Assembly: GCA_022448645.1 (NCBI GenBank)
Contig: JAKVBZ010000003.1
Span: 84,389-148,388 of the forward strand
From: Pirellulaceae bacterium
GTDB taxonomy: Bacteria > Planctomycetota > Planctomycetia > Pirellulales > Pirellulaceae
Length of the DNA: 64,000 bases
Direction: 5' to 3'
A program made the position numbers and the translations under genes. Below, piece by piece: positions 45,541-54,810 of this stretch (the first letter of the stretch is position 1; every line of letters begins with the position of its first letter). Below the pieces are notes generated by a model, which was given only the letters and a program-made list of their open reading frames with translations, did not search any database and was not told where the DNA came from.

Positions 45541-48500
45541 TTAGCTACCGAGCCAATTTCCGTTCAACTGCAGTACGTAGTCGGCCAGGCTACTGCCAGT
45601 CACCGTGTCCGTTCCACCTGATCGGGATACGGCCCGCACCAAGTCGAAATTCACGACTTGATTGGCCAATTGTTCCCCACTCAGGTGAGCGATGCTTGGC
45701 TGAATTTGCAGACTGTCGTTGCCGATAGAATCGAACACGTCGGCAGTGTTGAAGCCACCTCCGCCGTCAATCGAGATCTGATCGATTCCAGACAAGTTGA
45801 CCAGATAGTTTTCACCCGAGTCTTGTAATGTTGCCGTACCTGGTGACAGCTGGGCTACTTCGTCGCTTGGTCCACCCAGCAGATTCACGGTATCACCTCC
45901 GCCACCGCCCTGCAGATTCACCTGAGAGACATCATCTAGCGAAAATGACTGTTCTTGGTCATTGACGGTAATGGACAGCTCTGAAACACTGACTTCGATC
46001 TCAAATTCGTCGTATCCGTCCGACCCGATGATCGTTACCGTATCCTGCTGAACAACAACTTGCGGATCGACGATCGCGCTGATGGAAGAGACAGGACCGG
46101 GTACCACTCCGTTGCCGTTCGTAGTAGAGCCACCGCCCAACAGGTCCGCCAGGAACTGCGCTGGTGGTGGCGTCGAGTTCAACAACAATCGCTTGGACAA
46201 AAGTGTTGGCTGCAGGGCAGATTCCGTGAACTCATTGGCGGTACCCACCTCACCGGGCTCTATGTCAATATTGAAGAACTGGTCATTTGCCGTTTCGCCA
46301 CCCTGTGTTCCGATCTGATCCGGTCCGTCAATGAACAGGGTGCTGATGTCGCCTTGAGAAATCTGATAACTGTCAGCCATCAAGTCAGTGAATGAGTAGT
46401 GCCCTGTGGAATCCGTCAACACGCTTTGGGCAGTATCCAAGTTGTTCCCTATGAGTGTCACCAACACGTGAGGGATTCCGATCACGTCATTTCCAAACGG
46501 CAAAGTCACACGGCCACTCAGTGAAGCCGTTCCCAAATCGGAAAGGATGGTGCCGATACCGTCATCTGCACCAACATCCAAAGTTGTGCCTTGAGCATTG
46601 GACAAGACGACGTGGAATGTTTCTGGAGTTTCCTCAGCGTCGTCCGCATTCACCTCAATGGTAATCGTTTGTTCGAGGGAAGTGGCGAGATCATCGACAA
46701 ACGTCAGGGTCCCGCTGTGGGACTGGTAGTCTCCGCTACCGTTTTCGTCTTCAGCCGAAATGTCCTCAGTCGTGAAATCGAGGGTGACTGTTTCGGAGCT
46801 AGGGTTCGACAGAGAAACGGTAAAAGTTGCTGTTGCTGTGCCAAATTCCGGTTCATGGACCGACACGCTGTTAATAGAAACCGTCGGCCGATCATCATCG
46901 TCATGGATGGTCAGTGTCGCCTCGGAATCCTGGATGGTAACGTCTGCTGAACCAGCATTCGCGTTGCTCAGCATCACGGTCAGCGTTTCGTCACTCTCAA
47001 ATTTGTCGTCTCCCTGAATCGTAATGGATAGCGTTTCGCTGGTTGACCCCGGTGCGAAAGTGACCGTACCGGTATTCATGAAATAGTCTTGGTCAGCAAC
47101 TTGTGCTGACCCGTCTGCTGTGGCAAAGTCCACCGTAACCGTTTCGCTGACTTCCCCCGTCAAACTAACTGTTACGTTGGCGATCAACGTACCAGAATCA
47201 CCTTCTGTGATTGCCACATCATCGACCACGATGCCAACGATATCATCGTTCTCGATCGTGCCGGTACCCGTATGATTGTCGATTGAGACATGCCGACCGC
47301 CGTGCTGCAAATTGCTCAGCTGTACGCTCAGCGTTTCATCCGCCTCGGCGTTATCGTCACCATTGACGGTAACGGTCACATGCTGTGAGGTACTGCCGGC
47401 GGGAATGGTTGCCATGCCACTGTTGGCAGCGTAATCGTTATTCGAGACAAGCGCTGTGCCATCGTTCGTGGCAAAGTCGACATTCACATCGTGATCGACC
47501 ACGTTGTCCAGCATCACCGTAAAGGTCAACGTCGAGGTCGAACCACTGTTGCCTTCGACGACACTGGCACTGTCGATCGAAACAGTGGCCGCATCGTCGT
47601 TTTCAATCGTTCCCAAAGCGGAACCATTGACGATCATGATATTTGTGGCATTGGTAGTCAGATCAACGGTGAACGATTCGTTCAGCTCCACGCCATCGTC
47701 GCCATTCACGAGTACGGAGACAGTTTGGGTGGGATTCTGGTCATCGAACATTAGGCTTAGATTCTGAACGGCCACATAGTCACCGTCCGCCACGGTAGCC
47801 GTGCCGTCTGCCGTATTGGCAATCACTTCAATCGCAGGACCCGCAGGAACCTGTTCGGCGGTCACCGTAAATTCGAGTACTGTCTGCCCTGAATCTCCTT
47901 CCACCACGGTAGCATCACTGATGAAGATAGCCGTATCGTCCGCAACGATTGTTCCTATGCCTGTGGCACTCGTGAGTGTCACATCGCGACCACCGTTTTG
48001 TAAGTTCGATAGGTCGACGAAGAAACGCTCCGTTGCTTCGGCCACGTCATCGCCATGGACGGTAACATCGATCATTTGCGAAGCGGTGCTACCTGCCGGA
48101 ATCGTTAGACTACCTGAATAGGCCTGGTAATCGTTGTCGGCCGTGGTGGCCGTATCGTCACGAGTCGCAAAGTCAAGCGACACGTTCGTATCTACTGGAT
48201 TGTCCGAGGATACTTCAAACGAAAATATGGTCGTCGAGCTTGCGTCTCCTTCGTCCATGGTTATGTTGGCTATGGATAACGTCGCGGTATCATCGTTCGT
48301 TATTTGGCTGGATGCATTAGAAAGACCCAGCGTGATGTTGCGATCCTGATTGACCAGATTGCTTAACGCCATGGTAAGCGTTTCGTCTAATTCCACCGTG
48401 TTGTCATCATGCAACGTGACAGGTGCACTCAGGGGACCTGTTTGTCCCGCCGTAAAAGTTAAAGTGCCGTTGGCAGCCGCATAGTCTGAATCGGCCGTGG

Positions 48501-49734
48501 TCGCAGACCCATCACTCGAATCAAAGTCGATCATCACGTCCACGTCGACAGGATTGGTCAGCTCGACCATAAAATTCAGCGGTCCACTGGCTTCGTTGGT
48601 AGCCAAGCTCGCACTCGTGAACTGCAGCGTGGCTGAATCGTCATTAGAAATTGTTGCCGTACCACTGCCATCTCCCAGCACAGCATCCGGACCGGCAATG
48701 CCGGCAGAATCATTCGTCACGACGATATTAGTCAGATCAACGACAATTGTCTCGTCGCGCTCGACGGTGGAATCAGCAACCACGACCATTTCAATTGTTT
48801 TGCTGGTTTCACCAGGCTGAAAATTGACTGGGCTGGTGGAAGTTACCGTAAAGTCGCTGCCTTGATCGGCACTGCCTCCGGCAACTGCAAAATCGACGTC
48901 GACGATAGAAGGCAAGGCGTCGGTCAAACTTACGTCGAAACTAAGATTTGTTGTCCCGTTCGTGCCTTCGGTGAGTGTTGGATCGTTGATATTGACGACG
49001 GCTGCAGTATCATCGGCGATAACCGTTACGCTTTCTGGCTGCAGTAGCTCAACAAATGCATTGGGGTTCGTGAGGTCAGTAATACCGCCTGAACCATCCA
49101 ATGTGATCATGGAATCGACTGCTGGTGCGTCGGCGCGGAAGTACAATAGAAAAAATCGCTCGGGTGCATTTTCACCCACGGCAAAATGCAATTGCGTGGT
49201 CCCACCAGATAAAGCCTCGATTTGACCTGCTGCATTGTCAGGGGTGCCGAAGAAAAAACTGAATCCAAGGGGTACTGTGTGCAGGTTCGGGAAGGGATTG
49301 TCAATTTCTTCTAATACGTTGGGATCCCAGCCCACGTTTACCTGCATCGAAAAGACGCCACCTGGATCTTCTGTGTCCCCTTGCTCTTGGATAGGTTGTA
49401 CGGCAATTTCGGCGAAGAATGTGTCACCAACGTCAACCGTATCGTTCGCGATCAACGCACCTGGTGATCCATTGTTGTCTTCGAACAGATTGATTTCTGC
49501 TGCGATGACGGCTAACAGCCGTCGAGGTTCTAGCGGTTGCATTGACAACAACCGTCCGTAACGCGAATTGTGGCGCGCAGGTCGCTTCGTTTGTTTTACT
49601 TGGTTGCTGGCCGTCAAGAATCCGCCTGTACCCAATAAGTTGTAACGAGGACGATTGCTATTACGTCGAAACCACATCACTGGGAAAACCTCCATTCCTG
49701 AGAAACATCGGAGCTGTAAAAACGATGGGGACAT
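45541..49734 (-). CDS. Calx-beta repeat exoprotein with planctomycete LEPRRLLA motif
   Basis: A predicted exported protein of up to 1,397 residues. A basic N-terminus contains MQPLEPRRLLA, the motif typical of planctomycete surface proteins. A cohesin-like segment follows (~85-240, VGDTFFAEIAVQP, VNVGWDPNVLEEI). Next are seven Calx-beta repeats of ~115 residues, each with TxxEGxSG, a DFAT/DGTA core, DYxxxxGTLTFxxG, DETLxVxLSN and a closing NDD. An SdrD B-like domain (ISGRVTLPFG-type, GHYSFTDLMADSYQI) and a beta-rich C-terminal part end the chain. Calx-beta repeats bind calcium and act in adhesion. The start is uncertain; ATGs at residues 14 and 20 are alternatives. Confidence 0.85.
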   Translation of the reverse strand: MSPSFLQLRCFSGMEVFPVMWFRRNSNRPRYNLLGTGGFLTASNQVKQTKRPARHNSRYGRLLSMQPLEPRRLLAVIAAEINLFEDNNGSPGALIANDTVDVGDTFFAEIAVQPIQEQGDTEDPGGVFSMQVNVGWDPNVLEEIDNPFPNLHTVPLGFSFFFGTPDNAAGQIEALSGGTTQLHFAVGENAPERFFLLYFRADAPAVDSMITLDGSGGITDLTNPNAFVELLQPESVTVIADDTAAVVNINDPTLTEGTNGTTNLSFDVSLTDALPSIVDVDFAVAGGSADQGSDFTVTSTSPVNFQPGETSKTIEMVVVADSTVERDETIVVDLTNIVVTNDSAGIAGPDAVLGDGSGTATISNDDSATLQFTSASLATNEASGPLNFMVELTNPVDVDVMIDFDSSDGSATTADSDYAAANGTLTFTAGQTGPLSAPVTLHDDNTVELDETLTMALSNLVNQDRNITLGLSNASSQITNDDTATLSIANITMDEGDASSTTIFSFEVSSDNPVDTNVSLDFATRDDTATTADNDYQAYSGSLTIPAGSTASQMIDVTVHGDDVAEATERFFVDLSNLQNGGRDVTLTSATGIGTIVADDTAIFISDATVVEGDSGQTVLEFTVTAEQVPAGPAIEVIANTADGTATVADGDYVAVQNLSLMFDDQNPTQTVSVLVNGDDGVELNESFTVDLTTNATNIMIVNGSALGTIENDDAATVSIDSASVVEGNSGSTSTLTFTVMLDNVVDHDVNVDFATNDGTALVSNNDYAANSGMATIPAGSTSQHVTVTVNGDDNAEADETLSVQLSNLQHGGRHVSIDNHTGTGTIENDDIVGIVVDDVAITEGDSGTLIANVTVSLTGEVSETVTVDFATADGSAQVADQDYFMNTGTVTFAPGSTSETLSITIQGDDKFESDETLTVMLSNANAGSADVTIQDSEATLTIHDDDDRPTVSINSVSVHEPEFGTATATFTVSLSNPSSETVTLDFTTEDISAEDENGSGDYQSHSGTLTFVDDLATSLEQTITIEVNADDAEETPETFHVVLSNAQGTTLDVGADDGIGTILSDLGTASLSGRVTLPFGNDVIGIPHVLVTLIGNNLDTAQSVLTDSTGHYSFTDLMADSYQISQGDISTLFIDGPDQIGTQGGETANDQFFNIDIEPGEVGTANEFTESALQPTLLSKRLLLNSTPPPAQFLADLLGGGSTTNGNGVVPGPVSSISAIVDPQVVVQQDTVTIIGSDGYDEFEIEVSVSELSITVNDQEQSFSLDDVSQVNLQGGGGGDTVNLLGGPSDEVAQLSPGTATLQDSGENYLVNLSGIDQISIDGGGGFNTADVFDSIGNDSLQIQPSIAHLSGEQLANQVVNFDLVRAVSRSGGTDTVTGSSLADYVLQLNGNWLGS

Positions 49735-50224
49735 GCTCCAGTCTGAACTTCAACATTGACCGTACTGTACGAATACGATGTTGGCACGGTTGCACACGGT
49801 TGCACGACGTGAACCTAGTACGTCGCAGCCAGGTCGGTCCCCTCGAGACAGTGCGAAAGAGGCTTGTCTTCTTGACCGATGAAAGGTCCGTCGTCGCACT
49901 GCCTTTGACCTGGACTACTCATTTCATGATAATCAGCAATCGACAAAATGTCATGAAATCTGAACAGTATTTCATATACTGGCCAAGGCGTGGTGTGATG
50001 TAAGCTGTTGTGAGGATTACACCTGGGACGTTGCGAATTCACCACATGCTGGGGCGCCGTACAGACCCTAAAATGGTTCCATCCCGACCGATGTCAGTAC
50101 GATTACACGAAGTCGTCTCCAGCGACGGCCAAAACCGTTTTACAAAGAGGACGGATCTCCAAGTCCATCTAGATGCTCTGGTGCTCCACCCTGCCTGTAT
50201 TTGCCAGCGTTTGGTGGGCCGGGT
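49735..50224. other. intergenic region with a short tandem repeat
   Basis: A 490-base stretch upstream of the Calx-beta gene. It holds two adjacent copies of CACGGTTGCA (49785-49804), which could be part of the Calx-beta promoter region. Otherwise no gene is recognised; short frames here look random. Confidence 0.45.
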
Positions 50225-51007
50225 TCATTCCGTGCACTTGCGATCCAGATGTGTATAACCACCATCGACGACCACAATTTGTCCCGTGGTATGTGCGGAT
50301 CTCGGCGAAGCTAGAAAAACGACCATGTCTGCGATTTCGTCCGAGGTGGTGAATCGCTGACCGAGGGGTACCTTTCGCTCGATCGCCCTCTTCGTAGCTG
50401 CTGGATCGGGCATCGTCTTCAACCAATTTTCGTACAAGGGTGTCCATGTTTCGGCTGGCAATACCGTATTGACGCGCACACCATGGGGAGCGAATTCCAC
50501 GGCCCATTCGCGCGTCAATCCATTGATTCCGCCTTTTGCGGATGCGTATCCAGAAGTACCTCCTTGTCCTGTCAGGCTAACTTTGGAGCCGACATTGACC
50601 ACCACACCGCTACTGGAAATCAAAGCTTCGCGAGCGTAGTGCACCATCGCGTAGTAATGTACGAGGTTTCGTTCCAAAGATTTCACAAATTCACGCGGTC
50701 CCGCGTCCAGTCCAACCCCGTCGTTGACTCCTGCATTGTTCACCACGGCATCGATGCGTCCAAATCGCTGGATGGTCTTTTGAACAGCATGTTCGCACGC
50801 TTGGATGTTCACCAAATCAGCCTGAATAAAATGGCATTCCTTACCCTTGGCTGCATACTCGGCTGCTAATTGTTGACCTTCCTCGACGCTACGGTTCACG
50901 TTTGCCACACGGCATCCCTCGGCCAAGAAGCTGCGCACAATGGCTTGACCTATTCCCTTGGAACCTCCGGTAACGATGACGACTTTGTCCTGAAGTTGCA
51001 AATCCAC
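50225..51007 (-). CDS. short-chain dehydrogenase/reductase
   Basis: A 260-residue classical SDR. Cofactor motif TGGSKGIG (13-20), NNAG (90-93), catalytic Ser141, Tyr154 and Lys158 (YASAK), and a C-terminal GQIVVVDGGYTHLD. The sequence resembles L-fucose or sugar dehydrogenases of this class, but the substrate cannot be fixed. It follows the PHP-type hydrolase gene by 27 bases on the same strand, so the two likely work together. Confidence 0.85.
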   Translation of the reverse strand: MDLQLQDKVVIVTGGSKGIGQAIVRSFLAEGCRVANVNRSVEEGQQLAAEYAAKGKECHFIQADLVNIQACEHAVQKTIQRFGRIDAVVNNAGVNDGVGLDAGPREFVKSLERNLVHYYAMVHYAREALISSSGVVVNVGSKVSLTGQGGTSGYASAKGGINGLTREWAVEFAPHGVRVNTVLPAETWTPLYENWLKTMPDPAATKRAIERKVPLGQRFTTSDEIADMVVFLASPRSAHTTGQIVVVDGGYTHLDRKCTE

Positions 51008-51034
51008 AATGTTGATTCCTGCGAAAAAATTGGG

Positions 51035-52480
51035 CTACTTGGATTCCACTCGCCCGGCCCAACCGACCGGTTGGGTCCAAGCTTGCTCTGTCTGTTGCTC
51101 GAAAGATGGTCGTTCATGGGGTTTGGTGGATGTCACCACGGCGCGCACGTACAACTCATTTCCCGTTAAACGATAGGTGGCGGTCAAACCTTCTTGTGTT
51201 GCCAGTACCTGACCGATTTCAGGCGCATACTCGCGCAGCCCCTCCATGGGCTGGCCTTGGTCGTCGATCATGGGCCAGCTTAGCGTGTCGATTCCCGCTG
51301 GCGTACCAATGAACTGAGTTTTGTAACGGACATCCTCCTCAGGCTTGATCGTAACTTGCAATTCACCCGTGGATTCGTCCCAATTTACATCCTGCAGTAC
51401 AACGCCGTTGGACGCATAAAAATCTCCTCGCCGAATAGCTCGAATGATTCTAGTGGGTGTCAAATGCCGCGCACGGACGACAATCCAACCTCGTCCAGGA
51501 CGACTCGCGCTGTTGTCGGCGCCGTGGTATTCATGGCTGTCATCGGTCGCAATGCCGTACAGTGGAGGGGTGTCAGTGCGATCTAAACGAATCGTATTGG
51601 CAATGTCCCACATGCGCTCGACGCCCGGGTGCAAGTCGTCCCCTTGATGATTGACAGATGGATGACCGTTGAACACCTCGACAAAGCGCTCCTGAAAAAC
51701 AGCCGCCAGGTCTTCGGGAGTTATCGCGTACTCGTAATTGGGATGATTGACGTGTGTCAAGATTTCACGTCCTGTTCGTCGAGCCTGCTGCTCGACAGCT
51801 CGCAAATTGGCAGCGATTGCCTCACGTATGGTACTTCCGCTTAATGGTTGAATGGTCTCTTGCAGGTTCGTGGCGTTCATATGCACTGGGGCACCTTCCA
51901 CATTGTCCGTAATTTCTTCACCCGGCATCATGATGAATTCGCCTCGCTGTTCTACCAATGCACGGAATTCATCCAATGGTTGCAGGCGCACTTCAAATGT
52001 CTCGGTTCCTGGTTCTCCACGGGTTTCCACCCAATGGCGGCCAAATCGAGCAAAGTAATTGTCCAGTGCCGGTTGATACGCGTCGGCTCCCAATCGCTTT
52101 ATCATGGCTGCTTGACCGATCCATTTGTCACCTAGGCTCATGATGTTGTGGTCGGACAATGCGAGAAAATTGTATCCGTGAGTCCGATACCATTCAGCAA
52201 CCATTTCTGGAAAATCGTTACCGTCACTCCAGAAAGTGTGCGTATGGATATTTCCCTTCCACCAACGAAGAGGTGGATCGTTGGGAATCACCTCGTCAGC
52301 GGTGGCAACGTCCGCCGACACGAACAACGCCATGCAGACAAATACGAGAAACCGTTTTAAAAAAATGAGTCCGAGTGGATTAGTATCCGGTCTTTTCGGA
52401 AAACTAGAGACTCGCCTCCCGTAGCTGACGGGTTTTGAAATGGCATGTAGACAGAGACGCTGGCATCTTGTTTGCGACAT
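51035..52480 (-). CDS. exported PHP/CehA-McbA-type metallohydrolase
   Basis: An up to 481-residue protein. A hydrophobic export signal (FLKRFLVFVCMALFVSADVATA) begins about 40 residues after the first ATG, so the true start may be later or the segment may be an internal anchor. The PHP-type metal motifs are clear: NIHTHTFWSDG, ALSDHNIM, LTHVNHPNY and ATDDSHEY. Related CehA/McbA proteins are phosphoesterase-like hydrolases. The C-terminal ~110 residues are a separate beta-rich domain. Cotranscribed with the SDR. Confidence 0.8.
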   Translation of the reverse strand: MSQTRCQRLCLHAISKPVSYGRRVSSFPKRPDTNPLGLIFLKRFLVFVCMALFVSADVATADEVIPNDPPLRWWKGNIHTHTFWSDGNDFPEMVAEWYRTHGYNFLALSDHNIMSLGDKWIGQAAMIKRLGADAYQPALDNYFARFGRHWVETRGEPGTETFEVRLQPLDEFRALVEQRGEFIMMPGEEITDNVEGAPVHMNATNLQETIQPLSGSTIREAIAANLRAVEQQARRTGREILTHVNHPNYEYAITPEDLAAVFQERFVEVFNGHPSVNHQGDDLHPGVERMWDIANTIRLDRTDTPPLYGIATDDSHEYHGADNSASRPGRGWIVVRARHLTPTRIIRAIRRGDFYASNGVVLQDVNWDESTGELQVTIKPEEDVRYKTQFIGTPAGIDTLSWPMIDDQGQPMEGLREYAPEIGQVLATQEGLTATYRLTGNELYVRAVVTSTKPHERPSFEQQTEQAWTQPVGWAGRVESK

Positions 52481-52547
52481 GGAAAATTACTCCTCAAGGC
52501 AAATGGCACGTCAGACAAAGTGGTTGCATGGTAATCCAACAACCACT

Positions 52548-52739
52548 TTACATCGACCAAGCAGTGATGGCTAGAAACATCAACCAGATTGCCAGCAACA
52601 ATGAACTAATGATTAGCAACACAGGCTGTCGCTGGAAAGGCCGCGCTGGAGGAGGTGTACGGCTTGCCGAATTTGTCGACGGCGCTGAGTCTCCCGTTCG
52701 GGCTTGACTGGGAGGGTGGCTCTTTTTACGCTTGGTCAT
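52548..52739 (-). CDS. small single-helix membrane protein
   Basis: A 63-residue product with a basic, Pro/Ser-rich N-terminus and one C-terminal transmembrane helix (PVLLIISSLLLAIWLMFLAI). It starts 6 bases after the stop of the Minf_1886 gene, so it is probably the third gene of the RicT operon. No family recognised. Confidence 0.5.
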   Translation of the reverse strand: MTKRKKSHPPSQARTGDSAPSTNSASRTPPPARPFQRQPVLLIISSLLLAIWLMFLAITAWSM

Positions 52740-52745
52740 CGGGTG

Positions 52746-53165
52746 TTAGTCGGCAGAGGAGATATCGAATTGCTGCTGGAGTGCTTCTTTAAAATCGTAC
52801 ACATCGTCGAAATCTTCACGTCGATCCGACTCGGATTTCTTCATCAATTCATGCTCAATCATGTTATAGACGACATCACCAAAGTGACCTGTGGTTTCCA
52901 ATCCCCAGCTATTGAGCACGGTCATTGCCATATAACCGTATTGGTCGAGTGCGTACAAGCGCAGAGCTTCACATAGCTGTTGTCCGGTCAGATGACGGTC
53001 GACTTGTTCTTCTTCCACATCAGGCCGATCCTCGCCTTGGTCTCGATTGGTGTCCAATACTTCTTGCGCGTAGGCCAAGCCGTCGCGTACGAAGATATAG
53101 GCATCCAATTTGAATCGGGGATCCGACTTCACTAATTGTAGCAGGATGCGTGTCGCATCATTCAT
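52746..53165 (-). CDS. Minf_1886-family protein
   Basis: A 139-residue acidic protein. LTGQQLCEALRLYALDQYG, VLNSWGLETTGHFGDVVYNMIE and DFKEAL match the Minf_1886 family (TIGR04138) known from Planctomycetes and Verrucomicrobia, of unknown function. It lies 147 bases after the RicT-like gene and just before a small membrane protein, all on one strand. Confidence 0.85.
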   Translation of the reverse strand: MNDATRILLQLVKSDPRFKLDAYIFVRDGLAYAQEVLDTNRDQGEDRPDVEEEQVDRHLTGQQLCEALRLYALDQYGYMAMTVLNSWGLETTGHFGDVVYNMIEHELMKKSESDRREDFDDVYDFKEALQQQFDISSAD

Positions 53166-53312
53166 TGAACTGTCCTTGCATCGGCTTATCGATAAGTGTG
53201 AAAAAGTATGAAATCACTGTCGTTTGAACAGACCTTAGTCAATGATCACTGGAACTGTCATTGCCAATTTCGGAATGAGACTTCCATGAATCCGAAAGTG
53301 TTTGGCCAAGTG

Positions 53313-54311
53313 TTACGCATCGGTTGCTGAATCATCCCGTTTTTCGTTGTCGCCAGCATGATCACGGTTACTCACGTTGCCACGTAACGACTCTTCGGAT
53401 GAATTCTTATCCGAGTTGTCATTGTTTTCTACAGTATTTGTTCCTTTGGACGATGATTGTTCGCGAGAGTTGTCATCCTTAGCTCGCTCTGTTTTTGACT
53501 GATTCACCTTGAGCACCGTCAGCACTTGGCTGGCATCGATCATCATCCGTCGATGGTCTTCGGTTTCGACCAAAAGCTGACTAGCAAGAATCTCATGATT
53601 AATCACCCGAGCTCGACCCGAATCAGTAACGACGTCTGCGCCAATCGGTGGAAGTTCCTTTTGCAGATCGACGTAGGTGTCGTATTCGTAGCGCAAACAA
53701 CATTTCAAACGGCCGCAGCGTCCGGAAATCTTGTTGGGATCCAACGTAGCCTTTTGCAACTTGGCCATCTTCATAGAGACTGGCGACATTTCAGACAAAT
53801 GAGTGTTGCAACATAGCGGTTTTCCACAATCTCCGTAGTCGGCCAACAACTTGGCTTCATCACGAACACCAATTTGCTTCATTTCGATGCGAGTTTGAAA
53901 CTCCGAGGCAAGGTTCCGCACCAACTCACGAAAATCAACTCGACCGTCAGCCAAATAATAGATGACAATTCGCTCGCCACCAAAAACATGTTCGATGTCA
54001 ACCAATTGCATCGCCAATCCAAGTTCTTCGACGTGACGACGACAAGTTTCAAACACGTCTCCGTCCTTGGACCGTATGTGTACTATTTCATTCGAGTCGT
54101 TATCGGTCATCTGACGAAGGATTTGACCATGTACGGGATTCTTTAAAGATTTCACCGCATCTTCCGTGGCCTCACACAGCACCTCGCCTACTTCCAAACC
54201 TCGGTTGGTACGTGAGATGACACGTGACCCACGTACGAATTCGTCGCCACCGCGGGTGCCGAATACCCCCAGCGATCTCATAGAGCCATAGCGAACAACG
54301 TATTTGGGCAC
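53313..54311 (-). CDS. PSP1-domain protein, RicT (YaaT)-like
   Basis: A 332-residue protein with a PSP1/RicT core. The conserved cysteines DCGKPLCC (~162-169) and RCGRLKCCLRYE (~197-208) bind Fe-S clusters in Bacillus RicT, part of the Y-complex that promotes RNase Y mRNA maturation. The last ~60 residues are a polar, Ser/Asn/Asp-rich tail outside the family. First gene of the unit with Minf_1886 and a small membrane protein. Confidence 0.88.
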   Translation of the reverse strand: MPKYVVRYGSMRSLGVFGTRGGDEFVRGSRVISRTNRGLEVGEVLCEATEDAVKSLKNPVHGQILRQMTDNDSNEIVHIRSKDGDVFETCRRHVEELGLAMQLVDIEHVFGGERIVIYYLADGRVDFRELVRNLASEFQTRIEMKQIGVRDEAKLLADYGDCGKPLCCNTHLSEMSPVSMKMAKLQKATLDPNKISGRCGRLKCCLRYEYDTYVDLQKELPPIGADVVTDSGRARVINHEILASQLLVETEDHRRMMIDASQVLTVLKVNQSKTERAKDDNSREQSSSKGTNTVENNDNSDKNSSEESLRGNVSNRDHAGDNEKRDDSATDA

Positions 54312-54810
54312 GGTAAATTGACCAGGAAAAGAATGGCTTAGGGTGACTTTTCAAATGGGTGGTCGAAGATGAATCGAATCGGTTAAAGAACCAAGTACGG
54401 CCTCAAGGCAGTCCAAGTCCAGTTGCGGATAAGGGTAGTATACCCTGCTCAAAAATCCCCGCAAAGGGACAGAGAATATGCTAGCATTCGATCGGTTGGG
54501 AAGCTGGTTGAACATTCACTTGCTCCCAGATCGTAAAGCCCAATTGCACTTGTTTTTGGCAATAAACTCTCTTTCGGCCTGAGGGGTGGATGCGATCGCG
54601 GCCGTGGAGGATACAACGATTTTTCTCGCCTTGGAAGGTCACGTATCGCTCTGCCTTCCTTGCTCGTTCCTTGCGAGCCTCCCGGAGGGAAAGTGAATAA
54701 AAACAAAGGAAGTGGTCTCCGACGCCAACGGTCTGGCTCAGGTTTCTGACGCCCTCCGTCAATGCTGGTAGGCTTGCGCCGTTTCGCGAGAACGGTACCG
54801 CCATATTCGA
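54312..54810. other. intergenic region, nothing recognised
   Basis: A 499-base stretch between the tkt stop and the RicT-like gene start. One minus-strand frame (54481-54804) is open for 107 codons, but its peptide has no domain-like pattern and I do not call it. The promoter of the ricT unit should lie here. Confidence 0.4.

Noticed and set aside
54481..54804. Minus-strand 107-codon frame directly after tkt
   Set aside because: The position after tkt is tempting, but the peptide has no regular hydrophobic pattern or motif and an overlapping frame is equally open.
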